From NCBI GenBank assembly GCA_016213675.1, contig JACQZW010000039.1, positions 62,001 through 126,000 of the forward strand: a stretch of DNA of 64,000 bases, in the 5' to 3' direction. This DNA comes from Acidobacteriota bacterium (GTDB lineage: Bacteria; Acidobacteriota; Thermoanaerobaculia; Thermoanaerobaculales; Thermoanaerobaculaceae). This document shows, in pieces, positions 1 to 10,192 of the stretch. Positions within the stretch are counted from its first letter, which is position 1. The number at the start of each line of letters is the position of its first letter. The notes below the pieces were generated by a model. It did no database searches. It saw only the letters and a list, made by a program, of their open reading frames with translations, and had not been told where the DNA came from. Both the position numbers and the translations under genes were made by a program.

Positions 1-1
1 C

Positions 2-460
2 AAGCAGCGCCGCTCGCGCCAGGGGGTCGGCGTCATCCGCTGTTCCACGCGGGCCGAGCTCGAGGCGGTCCTCGACTCGCTCTGGCGACTCGGCGACGAA
101 GTCGTCGTGCAGCGCTTCTGTCCCCCCGGCGGGATCAGCCGCAGGGTGCTCGTCCTCGACGGCGAGGTGCTGGGCGCCACCGAGCACGTGGCGGCGCCCG
201 GCGAGTTTCGCGCCAACGCGGCCCGTGGCGGCGCCGTCCGCGGCATCGAGCTCGAGGGAGCCCAGGCGGACCTGGCCGTGGCCGCTGCGGCCCAGGTCGG
301 GCTGGGGTTCGCCGGCGTCGACCTGCTGCCCGACGGCGAGCACTGGGTGATCGGCGAGGTCAACCCGTCCCCAGGCTGGACCCACTTCACGGCGGCCACC
401 GGTGTCGCCGTCGGCGAGCGGCTCGTCCTCGCACTCGCTCGCCTGGGGGGGAACGCGTGA
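2..460 (+). CDS. RimK-like ATP-grasp ligase, C-terminal part
   Basis: The gene enters from outside the window, so only the last 152 residues are seen. They read as the end of an ATP-grasp fold: a short beta strand (VGVIRC), the EVVVQRF strand, a GEVLGA hairpin, and the metal/ATP-binding tail GVDLLPDGEHWVIGEVNPSPGW, where the final Glu-x-Asn is the usual Mg ligand pair. This layout is typical of RimK-type alpha-glutamate ligases and related ATP-grasp carboxylate-amine ligases. The substrate cannot be told from this half. The stop overlaps the next start by four bases (GTGA), so the two genes are probably co-transcribed. It could also be another member of the ATP-grasp superfamily. Confidence 0.75.
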   Translation, partial: KQRRSRQGVGVIRCSTRAELEAVLDSLWRLGDEVVVQRFCPPGGISRRVLVLDGEVLGATEHVAAPGEFRANAARGGAVRGIELEGAQADLAVAAAAQVGLGFAGVDLLPDGEHWVIGEVNPSPGWTHFTAATGVAVGERLVLALARLGGNA

Positions 461-1644
461 GCGACCCGTTTCGCGTCACCGACACGGTGCGTCTCCAGCC
501 CGGCCGCGAGGCCTCGGTGTTGCGGGGGCATCCCTGGATCTACTCCGGCGGGCTCGCCGACGCGCGGCCCACCGGGATCGCCCCGGTCCGTGTCGTCGAC
601 GCGAACGGCCACGGCCTCGGCGTCGCGCTGCCGGGCTCCTCGGGCGGGTCGCTGGCGCTCCGCATGGTCGCCTGGGGCGAGGAACGCTGGGGCGCGGAGC
701 TGCTGCGCCAACGGCTGGCGGAGGCCGTGGCCCTACGCGACCGGCTCGCCATCGACAGCGACGCGATGCGCCTGGTCCATGCCGAGGGCGACGGGCTCGG
801 CGGCCTGGTGGTGGACCGCTACGGCGACACCGCCGTCCTGGAGGTCTACGAGCCGGCCTGGCAGCCGGTGCTCGGCACCGTTGTCTCCTTCCTCACCGAC
901 ACGCTGCACGTCTCGGGCGTGCTCCTCCGGCGGGGCTACGAGCGCCGCTCGACCCCCGAGCCGGTGGTCGGGCCCCTTCCGGCCGCACCGGTGGAGATCC
1001 GCGAAGGCCGCGCGCGTCTGCCGGTCGACCTGGTGCGGGGGCAGAAGACCGGCTTCTTCCTCGACCAGCGCGAGAATCGCCGGCGCCTCGGCGAGGTCGC
1101 CCGCGGTGCGACGGTGCTCAACCTGTTCTCCTACTCGGGCGCCTTCGCGATCGCGGCGTTGCTCGGCGGCGCCCGGCGGGCCGTCAACGTTGACGCGTCG
1201 CGCGACGCACTCGGTCTGGCCCGGCAGGCGTACGGGCTGAACGACCTCGAGGCGCGCGACGAGGACTTCCTCGCCGGCGACGCCTTCACCGTCGCCCGCG
1301 AGCTGGCGTCGCGCGGCGAGCGCTTCGACCTCGTGGTCGTGGACCCGCCCGCGTTCGTCCGGCGACGGGCGGAGCTCGAGGGCGGGCTGCGGGGCTACAA
1401 GGACGTCAACCTGCAGGCGCTCCGCCTGGTCGCGCTGGGCGGCCTGCTGCTCACCTGCTCGTGCTCGGCGTTGGTCGACGAAGAGGCCTTCGGCGGGGCG
1501 TTGCTGGCCGCCGCCGTCGACGCCGGCCGGACGGTCCGCATCCTCGAGCGGCGCTCGGCCGCCCCGGACCACCCGGTCGCGCTGGCCTGCCCCGAGAGCC
1601 GGCACCTCAAGGCCTGGTTGTGCGAGGTGCGGGCGAGAAGATAG
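457..1644 (+). CDS. rlmI: RlmI-like 23S rRNA methyltransferase (PUA + SAM domains)
   Basis: A 395-residue protein, the same length as E. coli RlmI (396). Residues 1-75 form a PUA-like RNA-binding domain starting with LQPGREASVLRGHPWIYSGG. The family signature TGFFLDQREN lies near residue 197. It is followed by a Rossmann methyltransferase with NLFSYSGAF (SAM loop) and VVVDPPAF (motif IV). The family methylates cytosine C5 in 23S rRNA, and that substrate is inferred here from similarity. The start is GTG at 457, overlapping the upstream stop. The last residues end at 1644, followed by a run of CCCGAGC heptamers at 1667-1680. Confidence 0.85.
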   Translation: MSDPFRVTDTVRLQPGREASVLRGHPWIYSGGLADARPTGIAPVRVVDANGHGLGVALPGSSGGSLALRMVAWGEERWGAELLRQRLAEAVALRDRLAIDSDAMRLVHAEGDGLGGLVVDRYGDTAVLEVYEPAWQPVLGTVVSFLTDTLHVSGVLLRRGYERRSTPEPVVGPLPAAPVEIREGRARLPVDLVRGQKTGFFLDQRENRRRLGEVARGATVLNLFSYSGAFAIAALLGGARRAVNVDASRDALGLARQAYGLNDLEARDEDFLAGDAFTVARELASRGERFDLVVVDPPAFVRRRAELEGGLRGYKDVNLQALRLVALGGLLLTCSCSALVDEEAFGGALLAAAVDAGRTVRILERRSAAPDHPVALACPESRHLKAWLCEVRARR

Positions 1645-1740
1645 GCAACAGGGGACAGGGGCCGGACCCGAGCCCCGAGCGCGGTAACGGCGGTCCGGCT
1701 CGCTCGCGGCGGGTGGACGCGCTAGACTGAACTGGTCACG

Positions 1741-1799
1741 CGACGGGGCCAACGAGATCTCAGCGAGGTGTTCCCGGATGTCACACTCGCGCCCCATCG
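1741..1799 (+). other. Possible structured leader before the pilin operon
   Basis: The 259 bases between the methyltransferase and the first pilin start hold a -10-like TAGACT (1723-1728) and a foldable stretch. CGACGGGGC (1741-1749) pairs with GCCCCATCG (1791-1799) with one mismatch. From 1817 to 1903 an open frame with a good Shine-Dalgarno exists, but its codons (aga, ctt, gta, att) are unlike the neighbouring genes, so I read the stretch as leader RNA rather than coding. The role is unknown; c-di-GMP leaders often precede pilin operons but the signature here is not convincing. Confidence 0.3.
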
Positions 1800-1903
1800 A
1801 GAGGGAGGTGGCGGGCATGAGCGACGTGTCCTGCGGTGGATCCCACGCCCCTGCAAGAGATCCGGTGCTTGGTACGGAGATTGCTGTACGTAACAGACGA
1901 GTC

Positions 1904-2491
1904 ATGCGTCTGCCCACTCACCACCGCCGGCAACGGGGCGTCACGCTCATCGAGATGCTGACCGTGCTGCTCCTCTTCGGCCTGATCGCGCTGATCGGCA
2001 CGATCCAGGTCAACAAGACGTGGCAACGCTACCGCCTCGACAACGTCTCGAGCGAGCTGCGCAATTTCATGCAGTCGACGTTCGTCGAGATGGGCCGGCA
2101 GCGCACGCCGGTCTTCCTCCGGCTCGAGCCGCCGAACGGGACCGTGCCGGCCCGCCTCGCGGTGTGCCGGAACGCCGACGGCAGCGGTGAGATCGACGCC
2201 TACGTGATGCCCGACTTCGTCAGCCTGTCGACGACCAGCGTGACCGGCTTCATCTGCAACTGGCCGTGCGCGGCGAGCGGCGGGGCGTGCGCCACCATCA
2301 CCACGCCGCGGGTGCTGCGCTGCGACGCGATCGGCCGGGCCACGAACTCCGAGGGAACCCAGGTGCGCGAGGTCCAGACCCTCGTCGTCACCCATCGCGA
2401 CATGATCAACGCCGGGCTGGATCCGCGGGTCCGCTGGGAGATGCAGATCTTCCCGCTCTGGCAGGTGCTGGCGGAAAGGAGGCTGTACTGA
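1904..2491 (+). CDS. FimT/GspH-type minor pseudopilin
   Basis: Starts MRLPTHHRRQRG, then the type IV prepilin signature G|VTLIEMLTVLLLFGLIALIG, with Glu at +5 of the mature protein and a hydrophobic helix that anchors it in the inner membrane before assembly. PilD would cleave after the Gly. The C-terminal 140 residues form the variable soluble domain, with four cysteines (CRNADG, CNWPCAASGGAC). Start choice: ATG 1904 gives a normal 12-residue leader and usual codon bias. An in-frame ATG at 1817 has a better Shine-Dalgarno but would add 29 residues of atypical codons. First gene of the minor-pilin operon; GspH of type II secretion is a less likely alternative given PilV/W/X/Y1 downstream. Confidence 0.85.
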   Translation: MRLPTHHRRQRGVTLIEMLTVLLLFGLIALIGTIQVNKTWQRYRLDNVSSELRNFMQSTFVEMGRQRTPVFLRLEPPNGTVPARLAVCRNADGSGEIDAYVMPDFVSLSTTSVTGFICNWPCAASGGACATITTPRVLRCDAIGRATNSEGTQVREVQTLVVTHRDMINAGLDPRVRWEMQIFPLWQVLAERRLY

Positions 2492-2991
2492 TGCTCAGGC
2501 GACGCAGGCGCACGCACCGGCCGGCCGCCCGACGGCGGCAGCGCGGGATGACGCTGGTCGAGGTGCTGATCTCCTTCTTCATCCTCTTCGTCGTCACGCT
2601 GGCCGTCCTCGAGCTGTTCTCGCTGTCGATCACCGTGAACCTCGGCTCGGCCGCGCGCACCGAGATGTCGTACAAGGCGCAGCTCGTCGCCGAGACGGTG
2701 CGGATGCAGAGCTTCTTCGAGCGCGAGACCCTGGCGGGACGCAACTCCGTCTGTTGCCCGCTGACTGCCGGCACTGTCGCGTTGCCGCCGAGCGGGTGCG
2801 AGAACTTCTGGGGCCCGAACGGGGTCAGCGCGTGGCGGGCCGACGCGCCCTACGCCCTCGAGTACCAGATCACGAACGCCGGCAGCTTCCGGCAGGTGAC
2901 GGTGACGGCCTATCCGATGACCAGCGGCGCGACGCGGTACCCCGGCGCCGGAATCCCGAACAAGGCGGTGCGCTATGTGGCACAGCTCTGA
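2491..2991 (+). CDS. pilV: PilV-like type IV pilus modification/minor pilin
   Basis: A 166-residue prepilin: a basic leader ending RRRQRG, the cleavage site G|MTLVEVLISF with Glu5, and a hydrophobic helix to about residue 45. The start ATG 2491 overlaps the previous stop by one base (TGATG) and has a strong AAAGGAGG at 2475-2482. Position (after FimT, before PilW) and length agree with PilV. With the other minor pilins it would form the priming complex at the pilus tip. Two vicinal cysteines (SVCCPL) and a later Cys may form a disulfide in the soluble domain. Confidence 0.83.
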   Translation: MLRRRRRTHRPAARRRQRGMTLVEVLISFFILFVVTLAVLELFSLSITVNLGSAARTEMSYKAQLVAETVRMQSFFERETLAGRNSVCCPLTAGTVALPPSGCENFWGPNGVSAWRADAPYALEYQITNAGSFRQVTVTAYPMTSGATRYPGAGIPNKAVRYVAQL

Positions 2992-4291
2992 TCGCGCCCA
3001 GCGCGGCTACATGCTGATGGAGGTGGCCGTCTCGCTGCTCGCGCTCGTGCTCATCCTCGTCCTGTCGGCGCAGCTCCTCTTCGCGACCCGCCGGGCGTCG
3101 GTGCGGCAGCAGCTCCACGTCGAGGCGCGGCAGGTGGCGCGGGGCGCGGCCGACTACCTCGCCTTCCAGTTGCGCGGCGCCACCGACCTCGTGACCGACG
3201 CGATGGGCGGCCTGAACGGGCGCAACCCCCTCGCCGTGATGGCCTGGACGTTCGAGGGCAACGTCCCGGCCTCGGCGACCATCTGGCCGGACTGCGGCGC
3301 GTCGGCGGATCCCGACTGCAAGCAGAAGTCGTTCAACAACGTCACCAACGCCAACCTGGCCGACGTCGGCACCGACATCATCACCGTCGCGCGGACCGAC
3401 TCGATCTACCGGATCGGCGCCCTGCGCTGGGTGGGCTCGAACTTCACGGCCGCCAACATGCACTGGCGCTTCGACCTCGGCTGCCCGCCCACCGCGACCG
3501 GGTGGGGCGACGGAGATATCCCGAACCGCGACCTCTTCAAGAGCTACACCGGCTACCACACCACCAACTGCCCGACCGGCAGCACGGGGTGCAGCGAGCC
3601 GATCGTCCTCGTCGACGGCGCCGGGATGGCGTCGTTCTACCAGATCACCGACTACAAGGACGGGGCGAACGACGACACCTGCCGGGCCAACATCGCCGCC
3701 CTCGACGCCGAGTGCACCGACAACTCGCGCGACCCCACCGTCAACCCGGGGCCGTGCTTCTGGACGGTGTCGTCGCCGTCCAACGCGACCCCGAACCTGC
3801 CGGGCGGCCAGCGCAACCTGACGGTCCCGTTCCGCCTCCTCGCCGGCGTGCGCTTCGTCTCGTTCCGGGTCTGCCGGGGCTGGCTCGAGCAGAAGGCGGG
3901 GCTGTTCGACGCCACCGCCGACGCCAACTGCCAGGCCGCCGACTGGAACACCGGCGCGTGGACTCCGCTGCTGCCCGACGTCGAGGACCTGCAGATCGCC
4001 TACCTGTTCCAGAGCGGTACGACCGGCAACGCGAGCGCCGCGACGCAGCTCGCCACGATCGCCAACATCCCGGTCCAGGGGCTGCCGGCGAACCCCCTCG
4101 ACGTTACGCGGATCATCGGCTTCCGGGTCACGGTCACGGCGCGCTCGTCGACCGAGGTGATCGGCGAGGGCAAGCGGTTGAACATCCGCCCGGCCGCCGA
4201 GGACCACGCCGCCGGGACTGCGGAGACGCTCTTCTACTACCACCAGGTGTCGGCTGCGTCGATGCTGCGCAACCGGGCCCCGCAGAGCTAG
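2975..4291 (+). CDS. pilW: PilW-like minor pilin
   Basis: 438 residues. The N-terminus has the class III signal RAQRG|YMLMEVAVSLLAL with Glu5 and one long hydrophobic helix, followed by a large soluble domain with at least ten cysteines in pairs, suggesting disulfides in the periplasm. It overlaps pilV by 17 bases in a different frame, a sign of coupled translation. Family role: minor pilin that joins PilV and PilX in the tip complex recruiting PilY1. Longer than E. coli or Pseudomonas PilW (about 270 residues); the extra length is in the variable soluble region. Confidence 0.8.
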   Translation: MWHSSDRAQRGYMLMEVAVSLLALVLILVLSAQLLFATRRASVRQQLHVEARQVARGAADYLAFQLRGATDLVTDAMGGLNGRNPLAVMAWTFEGNVPASATIWPDCGASADPDCKQKSFNNVTNANLADVGTDIITVARTDSIYRIGALRWVGSNFTAANMHWRFDLGCPPTATGWGDGDIPNRDLFKSYTGYHTTNCPTGSTGCSEPIVLVDGAGMASFYQITDYKDGANDDTCRANIAALDAECTDNSRDPTVNPGPCFWTVSSPSNATPNLPGGQRNLTVPFRLLAGVRFVSFRVCRGWLEQKAGLFDATADANCQAADWNTGAWTPLLPDVEDLQIAYLFQSGTTGNASAATQLATIANIPVQGLPANPLDVTRIIGFRVTVTARSSTEVIGEGKRLNIRPAAEDHAAGTAETLFYYHQVSAASMLRNRAPQS

Positions 4292-4308
4292 CGGGAGGGA
4301 TGGCCAAT

Positions 4309-4983
4309 ATGCGACGCGGTGAACGTGGTGTGGCGCTGATCACGGTGATCCTGATCCTCCTCGTGCTGACGGTGATGGGGATCGCCGCCGCCCTGCTCAT
4401 GACCCAGGAGGACCGCACCTCGGCGCGGCAGGAGATGTACAAGGCCGCGCTGTACGCCGCCGAGGTCGGGCTGCGCAACGGCGAGGACATCCTGCGCAAC
4501 ACCCCGGTGAACTCGGCGAGCGCGCTCCTGCTCTACAACCCGACCGCCACCGGGACGATCCGCGAGATCTGGCGCGACTCCACGGCCGACGAGCTGCCGC
4601 GCCATCCGCCGTGCGGCGATGCGCGGAACTGGAACGCGACCAACCTCGGGACCTACCTCGTCCGCGGCGGGGCCACCCCGGGACCGGTCGCCAACGTCCG
4701 GGTCCCGATCGCGGTGGCCAGCGCGTCGGTGCCGACGGGGAAGATGGCGTTCTTCAGCCTGTACGTCCGCAACAACCCAGAGGACCTCGCGGTGTGCGCC
4801 GGCGGCGGCGGCGACAACGACCAGATCGTCCGCCTGATCTCGGTCGGCTGGATCTCGAACCTCGACGGCCAGGCGCTGGCCGTGAAGATCGTCGAGGAGG
4901 AGTTCAACTACGCGGGCGTGTCGCAGGCGCCCTCCTCCCAGCTCCAGGTGAACCAGGGCGGGACCGGGCAGGGCATCCTGTGA
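4309..4983 (+). CDS. pilX: PilX-like minor pilin
   Basis: 224 residues. It begins [31 protein letters not shown], a pilin-like helix in which the Glu5 of major pilins is replaced, as is usual in PilX. The start ATG 4309 lies ten bases after GGGAGG (4293-4298); an in-frame ATG at 4300 would sit on top of that ribosome site. The soluble part carries a PilX-type segment (EEEFNYAG) near the C-terminus. It sits between PilW and PilY1 in the canonical order. Absence of Glu5 fits a tip subunit that starts assembly. Confidence 0.8.
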   Translation: MRRGERGVALITVILILLVLTVMGIAAALLMTQEDRTSARQEMYKAALYAAEVGLRNGEDILRNTPVNSASALLLYNPTATGTIREIWRDSTADELPRHPPCGDARNWNATNLGTYLVRGGATPGPVANVRVPIAVASASVPTGKMAFFSLYVRNNPEDLAVCAGGGGDNDQIVRLISVGWISNLDGQALAVKIVEEEFNYAGVSQAPSSQLQVNQGGTGQGIL

Positions 4984-5026
4984 TCGCCCGGGCAGCATCG
5001 TGCAGCGAAGCAGTCAGGGGGTCGGT

Positions 5027-8000
5027 ATGACGACGAAGCCACGTACGACGGTCGTGCGCGCGGTGCTCTCCGCCTTCATGGCGGCGGCAGTCGCGACGCC
5101 GGCGCTGCCACAGACGGTCAACCCGGCCACCGAGGGCTACGACGTCATGCGGCAGATCACGACGCAGATCCCGCGCCCGAACCTGCTCATCGCCCTCGAC
5201 GTCAGCAACTCCATGCGGATGGACTTCAGCGGCAACGTGGTCGGCGTCGACGAGACCGGCACGCAACCGCGGGCGACGTGGGTGCGCACCTGCGAGGGGC
5301 TCCAGCCGACCCCGACGCCCACCCCGACGGAGACCGCGACGCCGACGGTGACGCCGACCGAGACGCTCACGCCGACGGCGACCGCGACGCTGCCGCCGAC
5401 GGCGACCGCACCGCCGACCGCCACGGTGACGGCGACGGAGACGGAGGTGCCGACCGCCACGCCGACGAACACCGCCGGTCCGACGGCGACGCGGACGGCA
5501 CGGGCGACCCGCACCGGGACCGCGACTGCCGTCGCGACCGCGACTGCCGCCGCGACCGCGACCCGCACGGCGACCGGGGTGCCGCTGACTCCGACCCGGA
5601 CCAACACACCGCGGACGCCGACCAGGACCTCGACACCGGCTCAAACGCCGACCCGCACGGCGACTGGAGTCCCGGCCACCGCGACGCGGACCCGCACGCC
5701 GGCACCGACCGGGACGGCCACCGCGACCGGGATCCCGCGGACCGCGACGCGCACGCCGATCCCGCGGACCGCGACGCGCACCCCGCTCCCGGCGACCGCC
5801 ACGGCGACGCCGGCCGCGACCTCGACCCGGACCCGGACGCCGGTCCCCGCGACCTCGACCCGGACAGCCACCGCTGCGGCGACCTCGACCCGGACGGCCA
5901 CCGCCCCCTCGACGCCGACCAGGACCTCCACGGCGCCGGCGACCAGCACGCCGCCTGCAACGGCGACGAAGACGAAGGTTCCCACGTGGACACCTTCTGG
6001 CGGGATGCCGGAGGGCGACCCCGACGCGCCCGCCACGCCCCCCGGCGGCAAGCGCGCCGAGGGCTTCCTGTCGACCACCTGGGGCACCGTGGCGGCGCTC
6101 CTCTCGCCGCTCACCTCCGGCCTGTCGTCGAGCCTGTTCGCCTCGGCGGGGCTCGGCCGGCCGGCGCCCGCCGCGGCGTTCGCCGCACCGCGCCTCGCCC
6201 TCGCCGGGCCGCAGCTCGCCATGCCGCACCTCGCGCAGGTCGATCCCTGCTCGGCGGGCACCTTCCAGACCTGGCGCTACACGCTGATCGTCGACCAGAT
6301 CCGGCCGAGCCGGATGGCGGTGGTGAAGAATGCACTCGGCAGTACGGTCGATATTATCTCCACATGGGACCCACCCGCCACGTGGCCTACCGTTACCTGG
6401 TTGGGAGCCACCGTTAGCGGACCGACTGTGCAGCACCGGAGCCCAGCGCGGACGACAGTAATCGGCGACGCGACGATGGGCGACACCGTCACACTCCAGG
6501 TCGAGGACATCATTGCCAGCGACTGGCCAACGACAGCGCCGGGGAACCGTGTGGTGATCAGCCCATACGACTACGAGCATGAGGACCAGTCGAGCGTCGG
6601 GACTGTAACCAGCGTCGATACGAGCAGCATTCCGAACACGATCACCCTGACGGTCGAGCGAGTGAACTTCAACGAGATTCGCCCGCCCGCCTTCCCGGCC
6701 TACGATCCGGGTTCTCCTGAGCTTGCGACAAGGCTGTATCGAGTGAAGTCGTACCACACCTACACCTGGGAGGCGAGTTTTGGCGGCTTCGTCTCTGACC
6801 CGGGACGACCGTTCGAACTCTACGACAGAACTGGGCTGATTGTGCCGACAAGCGATCCAAGCAGCATGAGTTGGCGTGACGCACCGCTCTATGACGCGGC
6901 CTCTGCCCCGCGGGGCTTGGTCGGCAGCGGCGGCGACCCCCTGCCGCCCGCCAACGTGCTCGGCCGGACCGCGGGGCTCGTGAACTGGGGGCTGCAGATC
7001 TCTCCCGGGCTCAACCAGACCGACTCCCTGCAGCAGCTCGAGGTGCCGATCGACAGCCGCGACGCCGTCGACCCCGCCCACACCCAGGCGCTCCTCGACC
7101 GCATGCGGCCGGCGTTCGACACGACCACGGCCGGTCTCAACGTAGGTGGCATCACGCCCACGCGGTCAGCGCTCGAGTTCGCCAAGAGGGTACTGCGCAC
7201 AACCGTCGACGGCGGCGACGTCACCGACTCGCGCGGCACCACCGTGACCCTGCCGCGCGACCAGCGCGGCTTCGACTGCGGTCGCCTCAACGCGACCGTG
7301 CTGATCACCGATGGCCTGTCGAACCGGTTCAATCCCGGCTCGTCGTGCTGGCCCGATCCCGAGAACCATCTCATGGCCCAGTGGGCGGACCCCTGTCTCG
7401 ACTGTTCGGCACCGTGCACTGGCATTAGCGGCGGTCCGGGCTGCCCCGACGGCGGACCCTACGTCGACGGCGTCACGGTGGTCCGCTGCCCAGACAGCTA
7501 TGAGCTGTTCCCTGCCGGCCGCTCCAAGGAGCTGTGGGGCCTGACCTCGGCCGTCTTCACCGACCCGGTCTCCTCGCAGCCCGCCGAGCTGTTCGCCCGC
7601 ACCTGGGCGATCGGCCTGTCGCAGAACGTCGGCCCCTGCGAGCTCGACTACACCGCCTACATGGGGCGCACCGACGCCAACGACCCCGAGGGGCGCGGCG
7701 GCCTCGGCGACTACCAGGGGGCCGGCACGCTCGGCGACGTCGGGCCGCGCCTACCGCAGACCATCGACGACACCGCGACGTACGCGGCGCTCGCCCCGAC
7801 CTGCCCGGACAACGTGCCGACCGGCGGCCACTACGCCTTCTTCGCCGAGGACCGCGAGGCCTTCATCACAGCCCTCGAGAGCATCGTCACCTCGATCGGG
7901 GTCGGCGACTACACGACCTCGGCCCCGTCGGTCGTCGGCTCGGCCCAGGTGCTCGGCACCCTGGGCCTGGTCGCGAGCGGCGGCTACCCCGACTGGAAGG

Positions 8001-9970
8001 GCCACTTCTACGCCTACAACCTCGCGGTGGACTGCGACAGCACCACCGACGAGTGGACCTGCGACCTCACGGTGCCGTGCGGCACCGACGACACGGCGAC
8101 CGGGGGGCTGAAGAGCAACTGCATCTGGGATGCCGGCGCGACGATGAGCCTCGGCCCCGACGGCGACCACACCACGACCGCCGACAACAACGCCGGCCTC
8201 GCGCGCAAGGTCTACACCTGGAACCCGGGCAGCTCGAACACCCTCGTCCCGATCACCGCGTCGGCCGGGACCGTCAGCACGCTGAACTCGCTGTGCTCGG
8301 GCTGCGGCATCACCCTCGACACGGTCGACTTCATGCTCGGCAACACCGGCGACACGGCCAACCCCGGGCCGCGGCGCTGGATGCTCGGCGCGATCGTCAA
8401 CTCGACGCCAGCCATCGTCGGACCGACCGAGGTGTGGAAGCAGAACACCCTGCAGCCGCGGACCGGCTTCGAGGACGTCTACTCGGGGCGCCACAGCGTG
8501 ATCTGGGTCGGTTCGTCGGACGGCATGCTGCACGCCATCGACGTCATCGACGGCGCCGAGATCCTCGCCCTCATCCCGCCCGACCAGCTCGCCAAGCAGG
8601 TCCAGCTCCACGACACCTTCCTCACGCACTTCGACTACACCGCGGCGACCGACGACTACGTGACCGGTCAGCTCATGACCGCGTCGAACCACGTCTACGG
8701 CGTGGCCAGCTCGCCGCGCTTCGGCGACGTCTGGGCCACCACCTCGACCGGGTGGCCGTGTGCCAGCGGGACGGGGTGCTACAAGACGGTGCTCCTTGCC
8801 TCTGAGGGGCCGGGCGGCACCGGCCTCTACGCCTTCGACGTGACCCACCCCTACGCCCGCGACCTCAACGCCGACGGCGATACGGACGACCAGGGTGAGA
8901 TGGATCCCAACTACGACGCCTCGGTGCCGGTCAAGCCGCTGTGGGGCGTGACCCGCGACGGCGCCGCCGGCACGACGGTGAACGCCAACCTCGGCAGCAC
9001 CTGGTCGGTGCCGGCGCTCGGCGGCTCGAGCCAGTCGGAGTGGGAGATCGTCTTCGGCGCCGGCTGGGACGAGCGGATGCCGGCCTCCGGCGTCACCAAC
9101 AAGCTGTTCCGGGTCAACCCGGTCACCGGAGCGCTGCGGGATACGCCATACAACGTGCCCGGCCAGGACAGCGGCGCCCTGGTCCGCAACCAGACGTTCG
9201 CCCACTCGGTCATCTTCGGCACCGAGTCGCCGTACTTCCGCGAGGACAACATCGTCGACCAGGCCGTCCAGGTCGACCTCAACGGGCAGCTCTGGCTCCT
9301 CACCAACGACGGCTCGAGTTGGACGCTCGACGCCTGGTACGACGCCGGCGCCGGCAACCCGATGTACTACCCGCCGGCGGTCGCCGCCTACCCGCCGACG
9401 ACGTCGCCGCCGCCGACCTACGACATCTTTGCCTTCTCGACCGGGACGTTCTACGAGACGAGCCCCAACGTGACCGGCGAGAACGTCGGCGTCGACGGGA
9501 GCTTCATCCCCACCCTGCACGTCGAGGTGCGCAACATCGGGAACAACCAGCGGGCGTGCCACTCGAACCCGATCGAGATCGAGATCCGCGACATCCTGCT
9601 TCCCGGCAGCACCACCGAGACGGTCGGCCGGCGGACCCAGGTCACGGCGCCGCCGCTCGTCTTCGTGCCGACGACGGTCGCGGCCGACCCGTTCGCGCTG
9701 TTCCTCCTCTACGACCCCGACGCCTCGTGCGCCGGCTACTCCTACATCGTCCGCATCAACGTCGACCCCTCCGACTGCAGCTACGCCATCGACCGCTACA
9801 ACGCCGGCGAGGGTGCGGCCTCCGGCTTCGCGATCGCCGGCGGCCAGGTCATCCTGGCCAAGTCGCACGTCGGCCGCGACGGCCGAGCCGAGATCCAGAT
9901 CGTGCCCGACATCAACATCGCGGTCGGCCAGCGCGCGCAGGGAATCCGCTGGTGGCAGGAGCTGCAGTAG
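5027..9970 (+). CDS. pilY1: PilY1-like pilus tip adhesin with Thr/Pro stalk
   Basis: About 1647 residues with an N-terminal signal peptide ([23 protein letters not shown]). A von Willebrand A domain begins at residue 54, with MIDAS D58-x-S60-x-S62. It is interrupted by a Thr/Pro-rich stalk (residues 93-321) and a further insert, and resumes before ITDG (D762). The C-terminal half is the PilY1 beta-propeller ([25 protein letters not shown]), with an EF-hand-like calcium loop [10 protein letters not shown] at 1279-1288. PilY1 sits at the pilus tip and controls adhesion, extension/retraction and surface sensing. ATG 5027 follows AGGGGG (5016-5021); an in-frame GTG at 5000 is less likely. Residues 432-622 (DNA 6320-6890) are encoded with clearly lower GC than the rest. 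Confidence 0.88.
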   Translation: MTTKPRTTVVRAVLSAFMAAAVATPALPQTVNPATEGYDVMRQITTQIPRPNLLIALDVSNSMRMDFSGNVVGVDETGTQPRATWVRTCEGLQPTPTPTPTETATPTVTPTETLTPTATATLPPTATAPPTATVTATETEVPTATPTNTAGPTATRTARATRTGTATAVATATAAATATRTATGVPLTPTRTNTPRTPTRTSTPAQTPTRTATGVPATATRTRTPAPTGTATATGIPRTATRTPIPRTATRTPLPATATATPAATSTRTRTPVPATSTRTATAAATSTRTATAPSTPTRTSTAPATSTPPATATKTKVPTWTPSGGMPEGDPDAPATPPGGKRAEGFLSTTWGTVAALLSPLTSGLSSSLFASAGLGRPAPAAAFAAPRLALAGPQLAMPHLAQVDPCSAGTFQTWRYTLIVDQIRPSRMAVVKNALGSTVDIISTWDPPATWPTVTWLGATVSGPTVQHRSPARTTVIGDATMGDTVTLQVEDIIASDWPTTAPGNRVVISPYDYEHEDQSSVGTVTSVDTSSIPNTITLTVERVNFNEIRPPAFPAYDPGSPELATRLYRVKSYHTYTWEASFGGFVSDPGRPFELYDRTGLIVPTSDPSSMSWRDAPLYDAASAPRGLVGSGGDPLPPANVLGRTAGLVNWGLQISPGLNQTDSLQQLEVPIDSRDAVDPAHTQALLDRMRPAFDTTTAGLNVGGITPTRSALEFAKRVLRTTVDGGDVTDSRGTTVTLPRDQRGFDCGRLNATVLITDGLSNRFNPGSSCWPDPENHLMAQWADPCLDCSAPCTGISGGPGCPDGGPYVDGVTVVRCPDSYELFPAGRSKELWGLTSAVFTDPVSSQPAELFARTWAIGLSQNVGPCELDYTAYMGRTDANDPEGRGGLGDYQGAGTLGDVGPRLPQTIDDTATYAALAPTCPDNVPTGGHYAFFAEDREAFITALESIVTSIGVGDYTTSAPSVVGSAQVLGTLGLVASGGYPDWKGHFYAYNLAVDCDSTTDEWTCDLTVPCGTDDTATGGLKSNCIWDAGATMSLGPDGDHTTTADNNAGLARKVYTWNPGSSNTLVPITASAGTVSTLNSLCSGCGITLDTVDFMLGNTGDTANPGPRRWMLGAIVNSTPAIVGPTEVWKQNTLQPRTGFEDVYSGRHSVIWVGSSDGMLHAIDVIDGAEILALIPPDQLAKQVQLHDTFLTHFDYTAATDDYVTGQLMTASNHVYGVASSPRFGDVWATTSTGWPCASGTGCYKTVLLASEGPGGTGLYAFDVTHPYARDLNADGDTDDQGEMDPNYDASVPVKPLWGVTRDGAAGTTVNANLGSTWSVPALGGSSQSEWEIVFGAGWDERMPASGVTNKLFRVNPVTGALRDTPYNVPGQDSGALVRNQTFAHSVIFGTESPYFREDNIVDQAVQVDLNGQLWLLTNDGSSWTLDAWYDAGAGNPMYYPPAVAAYPPTTSPPPTYDIFAFSTGTFYETSPNVTGENVGVDGSFIPTLHVEVRNIGNNQRACHSNPIEIEIRDILLPGSTTETVGRRTQVTAPPLVFVPTTVAADPFALFLLYDPDASCAGYSYIVRINVDPSDCSYAIDRYNAGEGAASGFAIAGGQVILAKSHVGRDGRAEIQIVPDINIAVGQRAQGIRWWQELQ
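5299..5990 (+). repeat. Low-complexity Thr/Pro/Ala coding repeat in pilY1
   Basis: About 690 bases of imperfect short-period repeats built from ACG/ACC, CCG and GCG codons, giving runs such as [15 protein letters not shown] and [15 protein letters not shown]. The first part (to about 5470) carries Glu; the later part is Arg-rich (TRTRTP). It encodes an extended, probably glycosylatable stalk placed inside the vWA domain. Such tracts change length easily by slippage, so assembled length may differ between strains. Confidence 0.85.
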
Positions 9971-9999
9971 CGCGACCTTCCCATGTGGAACGAACCCGG

Positions 10000-10028
10000 G
10001 GGCGGGCCGCACGGCCCGCCCTCTTCTC
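10000..10028 (+). terminator. Rho-independent terminator after pilY1
   Basis: A perfect 9-bp GC stem GGGCGGGCC (10000-10008) / GGCCCGCCC (10013-10021) with a GCAC tetraloop, followed by TCTTCTCGT. It lies 30 bases after the pilY1 stop and would end the pilin operon. Confidence 0.75.
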
Positions 10029-10054
10029 GTCCGCCGGCGGATCCCAGTCGTGTC

Positions 10055-10149
10055 TGTCATCCCGAGGAGCAACGCGACGAGGGATCTCCTGCTCTCCACC
10101 AAATGCAGTAGATCCCTCCCCTTCGCTCCGCTCAGGGTTCGGGATGACA
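10055..10149. repeat. REP-like palindromic repeat, copy 1 (full)
   Basis: A 95-base element that folds on itself. Outer arms TGTCATCCCGA (10055-10065) / TCGGGATGACA (10139-10149) and inner arms GAGGGATCT (10079-10087) / AGATCCCTC (10110-10118) are perfect, with a small CTGC/GCAG pair inside. The type (TGTCATCCCGAG...GGATCT) is a common dispersed intergenic palindrome in several bacterial phyla. The last 37 bases (10114-10150) recur exactly at 10487-10523. Confidence 0.85.
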
Positions 10150-10192
10150 GCAAGGGAAGCGGTCAAGGCCGTGGCCACCGGTAAACTGAGCC

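Noticed and set aside
1733..1903. c-di-GMP (GEMM-I) riboswitch before the pilin operon
   Set aside because: GGTCACGCGACGGGGCCAAC looks a little like the start of the GEMM-I aptamer and the context fits, but the second conserved strand (GACGCAAAGCC type) and the GAAA tetraloop receptor arrangement are absent.
5299..5990. Frameshifted junk in pilY1
   Set aside because: The reading frame stays open through the whole tract and rejoins the PilY1 domains, so it is a real low-complexity stalk.
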